Positions 1-6,727 of a DNA stretch of 11,397 nt are shown in pieces. The position numbers were made by a program, and so were the translations under genes. Position 1 is the first letter of the stretch. Every line of letters starts with the position of its first letter. Location of the stretch: contig JAKAHE010000054.1 of assembly GCA_021815285.1 (NCBI GenBank), positions 1 to 11,397 on the forward strand, given 5' to 3'. Below the pieces are notes generated by a model that saw only the letters and a program-made list of their open reading frames with translations, made no database searches and had not been told where the DNA came from. The stretch comes from Nitrospirota bacterium. GTDB taxonomy: Bacteria; Nitrospirota; JACRHJ01.

Positions 1-1
1 T

Positions 2-700
2 CTGGGGCATAGCTTAGGCGAGCTCACGGCCGTTGCGGCGGCTGGCGGGCTTACCGTCGGTCAGGCGGCAGCGCTGGCCAGGAAGCGCGGGAAATACATG
101 CAGGAGGCCGTGCCGGAGGGGAATGGCCTCATGGCGGCCGTACTGGGGCTTGATTCCGAAAAGATAAAGGAAGCGTGTTCGGAGGCGTCGGCCAGAGGCA
201 TAGTGTCTCCGGCGAATTACAATTCCCCCGGCCAGGTAGTTATAGCCGGAGAGAAGGCGGCAGTAGAGAAGGCTTCGGAGCTTTGCCAGGCGATGGGGGC
301 GAAGAAGGTGGTGCCGCTTGCGGTAAGCGTTCCTTCGCACTGCATACTTATGGCCCCGGCGGTGGAAAGACTTAAGGGTGAACTCGATGCTGCGGGAATC
401 AAAGACCTCGATTACCCCATAGCCTCCAACGCCTCCGGGAAATTGGTAGATAAAGCCGATGATGTGAAAGAGAACCTCCTGAGGCAGCTTACTATGCCTC
501 TTCTTTGGGAAGACTGCGTTCACGCCCTGGTTATGCACGGAGCTGATACGCTCGTGGAAGTCGGGCCGGGCAAGGTTCTTTCCGGGCTGGTTAAGAGGAT
601 TACGAAAGAGGCCGAGATAAGAAATGTGGAAGATACGGTTTCGCTTAATACCACCCTCGACTACTTAAGTATCGGTTGTAAAATAACTTCCAAGAAATAA
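2..700 (+). CDS. fabD: Malonyl-CoA:ACP transacylase FabD, 5'-truncated by the window edge
   Basis: FabD moves the malonyl group from malonyl-CoA to acyl carrier protein, supplying the extender unit for type II fatty-acid synthesis in the cytoplasm. The reading frame is open from base 2, upstream of the first internal ATG at 98, and begins LGHSLGEL, the nucleophile-elbow motif with the catalytic serine. The conserved Arg lies in the following KRGKYMQEAVP segment and the catalytic His in SVPSHCILMAPA. VEVGPGKVLSGLVKR near the C-terminus is also typical of the family. Here 232 residues are visible; FabD is usually a little over 300, so roughly 90 N-terminal residues are outside the window. The last 20 or so residues (ending CKITSKK) are not typical and look like a lineage-specific tail. 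It precedes fabG, acpP and fabF, the classical fab gene order. Confidence 0.96.
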   Translation: MGHSLGELTAVAAAGGLTVGQAAALARKRGKYMQEAVPEGNGLMAAVLGLDSEKIKEACSEASARGIVSPANYNSPGQVVIAGEKAAVEKASELCQAMGAKKVVPLAVSVPSHCILMAPAVERLKGELDAAGIKDLDYPIASNASGKLVDKADDVKENLLRQLTMPLLWEDCVHALVMHGADTLVEVGPGKVLSGLVKRITKEAEIRNVEDTVSLNTTLDYLSIGCKITSKK

Positions 701-701
701 C

Positions 702-729
702 TTGACTTTTAATATGTTATTTTTATAAT
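702..729 (+). promoter_or_regulatory. Strong sigma-70-type promoter for fabG
   Basis: TTGACT (702-707) and TATAAT (724-729) are separated by 16 nt, matching the consensus at 5 of 6 and 6 of 6 positions. The -35 box begins one base after the fabD stop codon. Transcription would start near 736, giving a leader of about 20 nt before the fabG ATG at 758. It would let fabG and the genes behind it be transcribed independently of fabD. Seen in sequence; activity is inferred. Confidence 0.75.
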
Positions 730-757
730 CTTCTGCACGACTTAAAGAGGAAAAGCC

Positions 758-1498
758 ATGCACTTACAGGATAAGACGGCGCTTGTTACAGGGGCGGCCC
801 AGGGTATAGGTAAGGCTATAGCAGTCGCGCTTGCGAAGGCCGGGGCGGATGTGGCCGTGTCGGATGTTAACGGCGACAAGGCTTCGGAGACGGCGCGCGA
901 GTTGGAAGCCTTCGGCGTCAAGGCGTTTTCCATTACCGGCAATGTCGCGGATATGGCCTCAGCGGCGGCAATGGTGGACGAAGCCGTAGCGAAATTCGGA
1001 AAACTGGATATACTGGTCAACAATGCCGGGATTACCAGGGACAACCTCATAATGCGGATGAAGGAAGAGGAGTGGGACCTGGTAATAGACGTGAACTTGA
1101 AAGGGTCTTTCAACTGCGCAAAAGCGGCCATAAAGCACATGTCCAAGGCCAGGAGGGGCACGATAATAAACATCGCCTCGATAGTCGGAGCAATGGGCAA
1201 TGCGGGCCAGGCCAATTATGTCGCTTCGAAGGCGGGGCTTATAGGGCTTACCAAGACCATTGCGCGCGAGTATGCCTCGCGCAACATAACCGCCAATGCC
1301 GTCGCGCCCGGTTTTATAGACACCGCCATGACGCAGGCCCTTCCGGAGAAGGTGCGGGAAGAGCTTCTCAAGCAGGTGCCGCTTGGACGTCTTGGGACGC
1401 CGGAGGACATTGCGGCGGCGGTTAAATTTCTGGCGTCCGACGCGGCGTTGTACATCACCGGCCAGGTCATTCACGTCAACGGCGGGATGTATATGTAA
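758..1498 (+). CDS. fabG: 3-oxoacyl-ACP reductase FabG (short-chain dehydrogenase)
   Basis: FabG reduces 3-oxoacyl-ACP to (R)-3-hydroxyacyl-ACP in each elongation round. The 246-residue protein is a classical short-chain dehydrogenase: the glycine-rich nucleotide loop TGAAQGIG is at 11-18, NNAG at 88-91, and the catalytic tetrad is N113, S141, Y154 and K158 (YVASK at 154-158). The C-terminus VIHVNGGMYM is typical of FabG. The ATG at 758 is preceded by AGAGG at 746-750. The first beta-strand pair ends in VAVSD, placing Asp36 where NADPH-using FabGs usually have a small or basic residue; an acidic residue there normally favours NAD(H). Position between fabD and acpP supports FabG rather than another dehydrogenase. 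It is probably transcribed from the promoter at 702-729. Confidence 0.96.
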   Translation: MHLQDKTALVTGAAQGIGKAIAVALAKAGADVAVSDVNGDKASETARELEAFGVKAFSITGNVADMASAAAMVDEAVAKFGKLDILVNNAGITRDNLIMRMKEEEWDLVIDVNLKGSFNCAKAAIKHMSKARRGTIINIASIVGAMGNAGQANYVASKAGLIGLTKTIAREYASRNITANAVAPGFIDTAMTQALPEKVREELLKQVPLGRLGTPEDIAAAVKFLASDAALYITGQVIHVNGGMYM

Positions 1499-1508
1499 CC
1501 GTGAAGGC

Positions 1509-1579
1509 TGTCATTCTGAGCTAAGCTAAGAATCTGAATTTATAAATGCGGATTCTTCGGCCAGGGCTTCAGAATGACA
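1509..1579. repeat. 71-bp palindromic interspersed repeat (MITE/REP-like)
   Basis: TGTCATTCTGA (1509-1519) and TCAGAATGACA (1569-1579) form a perfect 11-bp terminal inverted repeat. A second matching pair lies inside it, AAGAATC (1528-1534) with GATTCTT (1551-1557), so the transcript could fold into a long interrupted hairpin. The outer sequence resembles the TGTCATTCTGAG-type palindromes dispersed in many bacterial genomes. A related half copy occurs at 4989-5015 in this window. It has no coding capacity and occupies most of the fabG-acpP intergenic region. Confidence 0.8.
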
Positions 1580-1607
1580 ATCAATAGGTTTTTCATGCAA
1601 TCAATAT

Positions 1608-1615
1608 GGAGGTGA
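1608..1615 (+). promoter_or_regulatory. Near-perfect Shine-Dalgarno sequence of acpP
   Basis: GGAGGTGA lies 4 nt before the acpP ATG and is fully complementary to the anti-Shine-Dalgarno end of 16S rRNA. It fixes the acpP start at 1620 and fits the need for very high ACP output. The same octamer precedes gcvH (8978-8985), while most other genes here have weaker sites. Confidence 0.8.
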
Positions 1616-1619
1616 GATA

Positions 1620-1850
1620 ATGTCAGTTGACGAGAAGGTTAAGAAAATAATAGCCGAACAGCTTGGAGTCGAGGAGGGTGAGGTTACTCCGCAGGCGTCT
1701 TTCATAGACGACCTCGGAGCCGACTCCCTCGATACCGTCGAGCTTATTATGGCCTTTGAAGAGGAATTCGGAATAGAGATACCAGAAGAAGAGGCCGAGA
1801 AGATAGCGACGGTTCAGAACGCCGTGGATTACATCGCAAGCAAGGTTTAA
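1620..1850 (+). CDS. acpP: Acyl carrier protein AcpP
   Basis: ACP carries growing acyl chains on a 4'-phosphopantetheine arm through all steps of fatty-acid synthesis. The 76-residue acidic protein has the usual length. Its attachment site is the DSL motif in GADSLDTVELIMAFEEEFG, with Ser36 as the modified residue, followed by the acidic recognition helix and the IPEEEAEKIATVQNAVDYI helix. The start is set by a near-perfect Shine-Dalgarno sequence (1608-1615). It is flanked by fabG and fabF, but both intergenic regions are unusually long for this cluster and each holds a potential hairpin, which may allow acpP mRNA to accumulate separately. Confidence 0.98.
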   Translation: MSVDEKVKKIIAEQLGVEEGEVTPQASFIDDLGADSLDTVELIMAFEEEFGIEIPEEEAEKIATVQNAVDYIASKV

Positions 1851-1867
1851 TAAGATGCGTTCGCGTT

Positions 1868-1931
1868 CCGTGTTCGTGAAAGCCCTTCCCTGGCATGATA
1901 TGGACTGACGAACGCGGCATTTTGCATTATT
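1868..1931 (+). terminator. Possible partial terminator or processing hairpin after acpP
   Basis: CCGTGTTCGT (1868-1877) can pair with ACGAACGCGG (1908-1917) over 10 bp including one G-U pair. The loop is long (30 nt), and the stem is followed by a T-rich but interrupted tract (CATTTTGCATTATTTTT). The large loop and broken T-run make it weaker than the other terminators here. It may stop only part of the transcription, leaving fabF read through at a lower level. Structure is seen; function is inferred. Confidence 0.35.
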
Positions 1932-1936
1932 TTTGC

Positions 1937-1940
1937 GGAG
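1937..1940 (+). promoter_or_regulatory. Shine-Dalgarno GGAG that selects the TTG start of fabF
   Basis: GGAG lies 7 nt before the TTG at 1948, normal ribosome spacing. An in-frame TTG at 1933 lies upstream of this site and has no ribosome-binding site of its own. The protein from 1948 begins MEKRRVVVTGMG, as FabF proteins normally do. Confidence 0.7.
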
Positions 1941-1947
1941 ATTCTTT

Positions 1948-3192
1948 TTGGAAAAGAGACGTGTAGTTGTAACAGGCATGGGGGCGGTAACGCCGCTTGG
2001 CATAGGGGTCGAAGAGACCTGGGACGGGATGCTTGAAGGAAAAAGCGGCGTCGGGTTTATCACGCAGTTCGACCCGGCCGATTTTGCCACAAAGATCGCC
2101 GGAGAGGTGAAAGGGTTCGACCCGGCGCTCTATATCGAGGCCAAAGAGATAAAAAAGATGGACAGGTTTATCCATCTGTCTATCGCGGCTTCAAGGATGG
2201 CGATGGAGCAGTCAGCCCTGAAGGTTACGGAGGCCAACGCGGAGCGTGTGGGCGTTATGGTCGGCTCCGGGATGGGCGGCCTCATAGCAATCGAAAAATA
2301 CCATGCCATCGTCCTTGAGCGGGGCCCGAGGAAGATTACGCCGTTCTTTATCCCGATGCTTATCGTCAACCTCGCCTCCGGTCATATATCCATTATTTTC
2401 GGCGCAAAGGGGCCGAACTCCGCCGTGGTGACCGCCTGCGCCACAGGGACGCACAATATAGGAGATGCCTTCAAGGTCATCCAGCGCGGCGACGCCGACG
2501 CCATGATAGCCGGAGGCACGGAGGCCTGCATCACGCCGATGGGTATAGGCGGGTTCAATGCCATGAAGGCCCTTTCCACAAGGAACGACGAGCCGGAGCG
2601 GGCGAGCAGACCATTCGATGCGGGCAGAGACGGCTTTGTCATGGGCGAGGGCGCGGGCGTAATGGTCCTTGAGGAACTGGAGCACGCCAGGGCCCGCGGC
2701 GCCAATATACTGGCCGAGCTTGCGGGATACGGTCTCTCAGGAGACGCGTATCACCTGACGGCTCCTGCTCCCAATGGCGAGGGCGCGGCCCGTTGCATAA
2801 AAATGGCGATGAATGACGCCGGCGTCGGCCCGGAAGAGATAAGCTATATCAACGCCCACGGCACCTCTACCAAGTTCAACGACGAGTTCGAGACGATGGC
2901 GATTAAATCGGCGCTGGGCGAACGGGCATATAATATCCCGGTAAGCTCTACGAAATCCATGACGGGCCATCTGCTCGGTGCGGCTGGCGGCGTCGAGGCA
3001 ATCGTCGCCGTCAAGACCATAATGGAAGGGAAAATCCCGCCCACCATAAACTACGAGACAAAAGACCCGGAATGCGACCTGGACTATGTCCCGAACGAGG
3101 CGCGCGATGTAAGTGTAAATGCCGCGTTATCAAACTCATTCGGGTTCGGAGGCACCAACGGCTGCCTGTTGTTCCGCAAGTTCACCGGCTAA
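1948..3192 (+). CDS. fabF: 3-oxoacyl-ACP synthase II FabF
   Basis: FabF condenses acyl-ACP with malonyl-ACP to extend the chain by two carbons. From the TTG start at 1948 the protein has 414 residues, the family's usual length. It carries the thiolase-fold Cys-His-His triad: Cys164 in VTACATGTHN, His304 in INAHGTST and His341 in TKSMTGHLLGAAGG. The C-terminal NSFGFGGTNG loop is also present. Cys-His-His rather than Cys-His-Asn excludes FabH, and context favours FabF over FabB. The start was chosen from the Shine-Dalgarno site at 1937-1940 and the normal N-terminus; starting at 1933 would add five residues. rnc follows after only 9 nt, so the two are probably co-transcribed. Confidence 0.96.
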   Translation: MEKRRVVVTGMGAVTPLGIGVEETWDGMLEGKSGVGFITQFDPADFATKIAGEVKGFDPALYIEAKEIKKMDRFIHLSIAASRMAMEQSALKVTEANAERVGVMVGSGMGGLIAIEKYHAIVLERGPRKITPFFIPMLIVNLASGHISIIFGAKGPNSAVVTACATGTHNIGDAFKVIQRGDADAMIAGGTEACITPMGIGGFNAMKALSTRNDEPERASRPFDAGRDGFVMGEGAGVMVLEELEHARARGANILAELAGYGLSGDAYHLTAPAPNGEGAARCIKMAMNDAGVGPEEISYINAHGTSTKFNDEFETMAIKSALGERAYNIPVSSTKSMTGHLLGAAGGVEAIVAVKTIMEGKIPPTINYETKDPECDLDYVPNEARDVSVNAALSNSFGFGGTNGCLLFRKFTG

Positions 3193-3201
3193 CCGGGCAT
3201 C

Positions 3202-3945
3202 ATGCATTACGAGAACGTCCACGAGCTCGAAAAGAGGCTGGAATACAATTTCAGCCAGCCCTCTCTCCTCATGCAGGCCCTTACGCACAAATCCTTCGCC
3301 AACGAGAACCGTCTCGGTATGACCGGGCATAACGAGCGCCTGGAGTTCCTCGGCGATACAGTTCTCGATTTTCTGATCAGCGATTTCATAATGAAGCTCT
3401 GCCCCAGTTCCCCTGAGGGAGAGCTCTCTAAGCTCCGCGCCGTTGTAGTGAGTGAATCGAGCCTCTCCAGGGTCGCTCAGAGACTCGGAATCGGCGGTTA
3501 TCTGTTCCTCGGAAAGGGAGAGGAGTTGACCCACGGGCGCGAGAAGCCTTCGCTCCTGGCCAACGCGATGGAGGCGATTATCGCCGCCATATACCTCGAT
3601 TCAGGGCTGGACGAGGCATACCGGTTCATACGCAACAACTTTGAAAAAGACATAAAGGCAATGGTATCCGGCGGCCTGGTATTCGATTACAAGACGGAAC
3701 TCCAGGAGGCCTGCCAGGGCAAATTCGGAGAGTTGCCGAAATATACGGTCGTGAACGAGTCCGGACCGGACCACCAGAAGGTTTTCGAGGTTCAGATAGA
3801 GGCTGGCGGACGTGTCCTCGGCAACGGCAGCGGCAGGAGCAAAAAGGAAGCGGAGCAGCACGCCGCCCAGGCCGCGCTTACTTTCTTTTCGGGTGAAAAG
3901 GCGGTAGACCGCCAGCAGAAAGTAAGCAAAAAAAAGCCGGACTAA
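3202..3945 (+). CDS. rnc: Ribonuclease III
   Basis: RNase III cuts double-stranded RNA, including rRNA precursors and structured mRNAs. The 247-residue protein has an N-terminal catalytic domain with the signature NERLEFLGD at 44-52, giving the acidic residues E45, E48 and D52. A C-terminal double-stranded-RNA-binding domain runs from about 160 to 232 (DYKTELQEACQGK through GSGRSKKEAEQHAAQAAL), followed by a short lysine-rich tail. At the second metal-binding cluster the sequence reads LLANAMEAI (118-126), so N121 occupies the position of E. coli D114, while E124 matches the catalytic E117. Asn may be tolerated there, so this is not evidence of inactivity. The ATG at 3202 has only a weak ribosome-binding site, suggesting coupling to fabF translation. 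fabF-rnc adjacency is common in bacteria. Confidence 0.95.
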   Translation: MHYENVHELEKRLEYNFSQPSLLMQALTHKSFANENRLGMTGHNERLEFLGDTVLDFLISDFIMKLCPSSPEGELSKLRAVVVSESSLSRVAQRLGIGGYLFLGKGEELTHGREKPSLLANAMEAIIAAIYLDSGLDEAYRFIRNNFEKDIKAMVSGGLVFDYKTELQEACQGKFGELPKYTVVNESGPDHQKVFEVQIEAGGRVLGNGSGRSKKEAEQHAAQAALTFFSGEKAVDRQQKVSKKKPD

Positions 3946-3954
3946 GAACAGATC

Positions 3955-4950
3955 ATGCGTGCCGTCAAAGAGACGATTGTACCGGTTTTCATCCCGCATA
4001 AAGGCTGCCCGCACCTCTGCGTATTCTGCAATCAGAAAAATATCTCAGGAGCATATAAAGCGCCGTCGCCGGAAGAAGTCCGGGACTATCTCTCAGGTGC
4101 GCTTTCTCACGAAAATTCGGATGCGACAATCGCTTTTTACGGCGGCACGTTTACGGCAATTCCGTGGCCGGAGCAGGAAAAATATCTGTCCGTCGCGTCG
4201 GAGTTCATCGACATGGGATTTGCGTCCGGCATAAGGCTCTCCACGAGGCCGGACGAGATTGATGCAGAAAGGGCGCGTGTCCTTAAAGAACATAATGTGA
4301 AGACGGTGGAACTCGGCGTGCAGTCGATGGACGACAGCGTGCTTGAAAAAGCCGGGCGCGGGCATACGGGCGCCGATGCGATGCGGGCCGCGAAGGCCGT
4401 AAAGGATGCGGGGCTGGAGCTTGGAATACAGCTCATGGCCGGCCTTCCCGGGGACAGCGGGGAGAGATTTCTGTATACGGTCTCGGATACGGTGAGGCTC
4501 CAGCCTCATTTCGTTCGGATATACCCCGCGCTGGTCGTCGAAGGCTCCGCTCTTGCGGATATGTGGCGGCGGGGAGAATGCGTCCCGCTCTCGCTTCTTG
4601 AGGCCGTGGAGCTTTGCGCGCAGGCCGTGGGAATGTTCGAGGCGGCGGGCATAATGGTAATCCGCATCGGGCTTCAGCCGGGCGAGGATCTTGAGAAATC
4701 TCTTCTCGCAGGGCCTTATCATCCCGCGTTCGGGCATCTCGTGAGGTCGAGGATTGCGCTCAGGAAGATGCTCGGCGCCCTGGAAAATTTCTCCGGCGAG
4801 TCCGCTGAGATTGTCGTGAACCCGCGCGAGTTGTCGGTCTATAAAGGCATTCGGAACGCCAACGTCCGGGAACTGGAGAAGTCCACTGGCAGGAAAATAA
4901 AAATATCTCCGGGCGACGCCGATTTCGGGACGTTTAAAATACGGCCTTGA
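3955..4950 (+). CDS. Radical SAM protein, Elp3-related, no acetyltransferase domain
   Basis: This 331-residue protein begins with the radical SAM core: C18, C22 and C25 in CPHLCVFC bind the 4Fe-4S cluster that cleaves S-adenosylmethionine, and FYGGTF at 61-66 is the glycine-rich SAM-contacting strand. GVQSMDDSVLEKAGRGH and GIQLMAGLPGD further along resemble the bacterial relatives of Elp3 and the coproporphyrinogen-oxidase-like enzymes. Its length excludes a C-terminal GNAT acetyltransferase domain as found in true Elp3. The C-terminal part (about 235-331) would correspond to the Radical_SAM_C-type extension. Members of this family often lie beside rnc, as here (9-nt gap), which hints at an RNA-related role, but the substrate is unknown to me. 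The ribosome-binding site is weak. Confidence 0.85.
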   Translation: MRAVKETIVPVFIPHKGCPHLCVFCNQKNISGAYKAPSPEEVRDYLSGALSHENSDATIAFYGGTFTAIPWPEQEKYLSVASEFIDMGFASGIRLSTRPDEIDAERARVLKEHNVKTVELGVQSMDDSVLEKAGRGHTGADAMRAAKAVKDAGLELGIQLMAGLPGDSGERFLYTVSDTVRLQPHFVRIYPALVVEGSALADMWRRGECVPLSLLEAVELCAQAVGMFEAAGIMVIRIGLQPGEDLEKSLLAGPYHPAFGHLVRSRIALRKMLGALENFSGESAEIVVNPRELSVYKGIRNANVRELEKSTGRKIKISPGDADFGTFKIRP

Positions 4951-4974
4951 ACTTAAAATATTTTTATCTATAAT
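4947..4974 (+). promoter_or_regulatory. Sigma-70-type promoter for the purM operon
   Basis: TTGAAC (4947-4952) and a perfect TATAAT (4969-4974) are separated by 16 nt. The -35 box overlaps the TGA stop codon (4948-4950) of the radical SAM gene. Transcription would begin near 4981, giving a leader of about 50 nt that contains a half palindromic repeat (4989-5015). It probably drives purM-purN-livG-livF-bioD. Confidence 0.7.
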
Positions 4975-4988
4975 AAAACCCTGAAGGT

Positions 4989-5015
4989 GGATTCTTCGCG
5001 TTGCTCAGAATGACA
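4989..5015. repeat. Half copy of the palindromic interspersed repeat
   Basis: This 27-nt segment starts GGATTCTTCG and ends CTCAGAATGACA. It matches the reverse complement of the left arm of the full element (1509-1535) at 23 of 27 positions by hand alignment, including an identical 12-base outer end. No opposite arm is found upstream, so it is a solo arm or remnant. It lies in the transcribed purM leader, 14 nt before the start codon. Confidence 0.65.
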
Positions 5016-5029
5016 AATCGGGGAAAATA

Positions 5030-6064
5030 ATGACCGACAGACTGACATACAAATCCGCGGGTGTGGACATAGACGCGGGGAATAAATTCGTAGAGATGAT
5101 AAAGCCCTTCGTGAAGTCCACGTTCAGGCCGGAGGTATTGACGGACATCGGCGGCTTCGGCGGGCTTTTCGGGCTGAAGGGCGGTTACAAGGAACCCGTC
5201 CTCGTATCCGGCACGGACGGCGTCGGCACGAAGCTTCGGGCCGCCTTCATGGCCGACAGGCACGATACCGTGGGCATCGACCTCGTCGCCATGTCCGTAA
5301 ACGACATCCTCGTAACGGGCGCGGAGCCGCTATTCTTCCTGGATTATTTCGCGTGCGGAAAACTCATGCCGGAGAAGCACGCAAAGGTTGTTTCCGGTAT
5401 TGCCGAGGGGTGCAGACAGGCCGGGTGCGCGCTAATCGGTGGAGAGACGGCGGAGATGCCGGGTTTCTACGCCGAGGGAGAATACGACCTTGCCGGGTTC
5501 GCCGTCGGGATAGTGGACAGGTCAAAGATAATAGACGGGAGCAAAATTATGCCCGGAGACGTTCTCGTCGGCCTTGCGTCCTCCGGCCTGCACTCGAACG
5601 GCTACTCGCTCGCGCGCAAGGTATTCTTCGATGCGGCGGGGCTTAAGATAGACTCGTACGTCCCGGAGCTTGGCAAGACTGTCGCGGACGAGCTTCTCAC
5701 GCCGACAAGGATATACGTAAAGAACGTGCTCACCCTGGTAGACGGCTTAAACGTAAAAGGGTTGTCCCATATCACCGGCGGCGGGATTACCGAGAATCTC
5801 CCGCGCGTGTTCCCGGAAGGCTGCCGCGCGAGAATCCGAAAGGGAAGCTGGGATATTCCTCCCGTATTTAAATTTATCCGCGAGAAGGGCCGCGTGGACG
5901 AGGCCGAGATGCTGCGCGACTTCAACATGGGGATAGGGATGATTGCGGTCATTGGCGCGGAGGATGCGGAATCCTTCACAAGGAAAGCGGCTATACTGGG
6001 CGAGAAGGCATACGTCATAGGCGAAATAATCGCGGGCGGAAAAGGAGTGGAATACAGTGCCTGA
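5030..6064 (+). CDS. purM: Phosphoribosylformylglycinamidine cyclo-ligase PurM (AIR synthetase)
   Basis: PurM closes the imidazole ring of 5-aminoimidazole ribonucleotide using ATP, the fifth step of purine synthesis. The 344-residue protein has the usual length and the hallmark segments in order: YKSAGVDIDAGNKFVEMIKP at the N-terminus, VSGTDGVGTKL, DLVAMSVNDILVTGAEPLFFLDY, ALIGGETAEMPGFY, GLASSGLHSNGYSL and HITGGGITENLPRV. These are the PurS/PurM-type ATP-binding and dimer-interface motifs. The ATG at 5030 has a modest GGGGA site just upstream. It is the first gene after the promoter at 4947-4974, and its last 8 nt overlap the purN start, so the two are likely translationally coupled. Confidence 0.97.
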   Translation: MTDRLTYKSAGVDIDAGNKFVEMIKPFVKSTFRPEVLTDIGGFGGLFGLKGGYKEPVLVSGTDGVGTKLRAAFMADRHDTVGIDLVAMSVNDILVTGAEPLFFLDYFACGKLMPEKHAKVVSGIAEGCRQAGCALIGGETAEMPGFYAEGEYDLAGFAVGIVDRSKIIDGSKIMPGDVLVGLASSGLHSNGYSLARKVFFDAAGLKIDSYVPELGKTVADELLTPTRIYVKNVLTLVDGLNVKGLSHITGGGITENLPRVFPEGCRARIRKGSWDIPPVFKFIREKGRVDEAEMLRDFNMGIGMIAVIGAEDAESFTRKAAILGEKAYVIGEIIAGGKGVEYSA

Positions 6065-6719
6065 GGGGCTTAAAATAGGCGTCCTGGCAAGCGGGCGCGG
6101 GTCCAATTTTCAGGCCATTATAGACGCCGTAAACGCAGGGAAAATCAACGCGAAAATCGCCGTCTGCATATCGGACGTAAAAGACGCATATGCCCTTGAG
6201 CGAGCGCGAAAAAACCTTATAGCTGCTGAGTTTATAGACCATAAAGCTTTTCGGAAACGCGAAGATTACGATGGAAAAATCGTAGAAATCCTTAGAAAAC
6301 AAGAGGTTAACCTCGTTCTCCTCGCGGGCTACATGAGGCTGGTCTCGCATGTACTGGTCGGTGAATTCACCAATAAAATCATAAATATACATCCCGCGCT
6401 CCTGCCGTCGTTCCCCGGCCTGCACGTCCAGAAAAAAGCCATGGATTACGGCGCGCGCTTCTCCGGTTGCACCGTCCATTTCGTGGATACCGGCATGGAC
6501 ACAGGCCCGATAATTATCCAGGCGGTCGTGCCGGTATTGCAGGACGACACGGAAGACTCCCTCGCGGCAAGGATACTAAGGCAGGAACACCGCATATACC
6601 CTGAGGCGGTAAGGCTTTTTGCCGAGGGCAGGCTTTCCGTGCAGGGCCGCAGGGTGATAATAAAAGACACGCCTGAACGCCCGGACGAATTCCTTGTCAA
6701 CCCCCCCGTAAGGGAATAG
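6057..6719 (+). CDS. purN: Phosphoribosylglycinamide formyltransferase PurN (GAR transformylase)
   Basis: PurN formylates glycinamide ribonucleotide with 10-formyltetrahydrofolate. The 220-residue protein begins with a GTG codon inside the end of purM; AGGAG at 6043-6047 supports this start. The phosphate-binding loop LASGRGSN is at 10-17. The catalytic Asn110 and His112 lie in NIHPALLPSFPG, and Asp148 in VDTGMDTGP, aligning with E. coli N106, H108 and D144. It is folate-dependent, unlike the formate-using PurT. The segment from about 6200 to 6310 is more AT-rich than its surroundings. A run of seven C near the 3' end (about 6699-6707) is in frame and the protein ends normally. Confidence 0.96.
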   Translation: MPEGLKIGVLASGRGSNFQAIIDAVNAGKINAKIAVCISDVKDAYALERARKNLIAAEFIDHKAFRKREDYDGKIVEILRKQEVNLVLLAGYMRLVSHVLVGEFTNKIINIHPALLPSFPGLHVQKKAMDYGARFSGCTVHFVDTGMDTGPIIIQAVVPVLQDDTEDSLAARILRQEHRIYPEAVRLFAEGRLSVQGRRVIIKDTPERPDEFLVNPPVRE

Positions 6720-6727
6720 CTTTCCCC

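Noticed and set aside
1933..1947. Upstream TTG at 1933 as the fabF start
   Set aside because: It lies before the Shine-Dalgarno GGAG at 1937-1940 and would add five residues not found in typical FabF N-termini; the TTG at 1948 is better placed.
4093..4737. Open frame of 214 codons on the minus strand
   Set aside because: It lies antisense to the radical SAM gene, is rich in Arg and His, and has no family resemblance; it is a by-product of GC-rich codon usage.
1509..5015. Two similar repeats considered as CRISPR remnants
   Set aside because: They are 3.4 kb apart, one is a full palindrome and one a half, there are no regular spacers and no cas genes.
6699..6707. Run of seven C near the end of purN as a possible frameshift
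   Set aside because: The frame continues VNPPVRE to a stop 8 nt before livG at a normal family length, so there is no sign of disruption.
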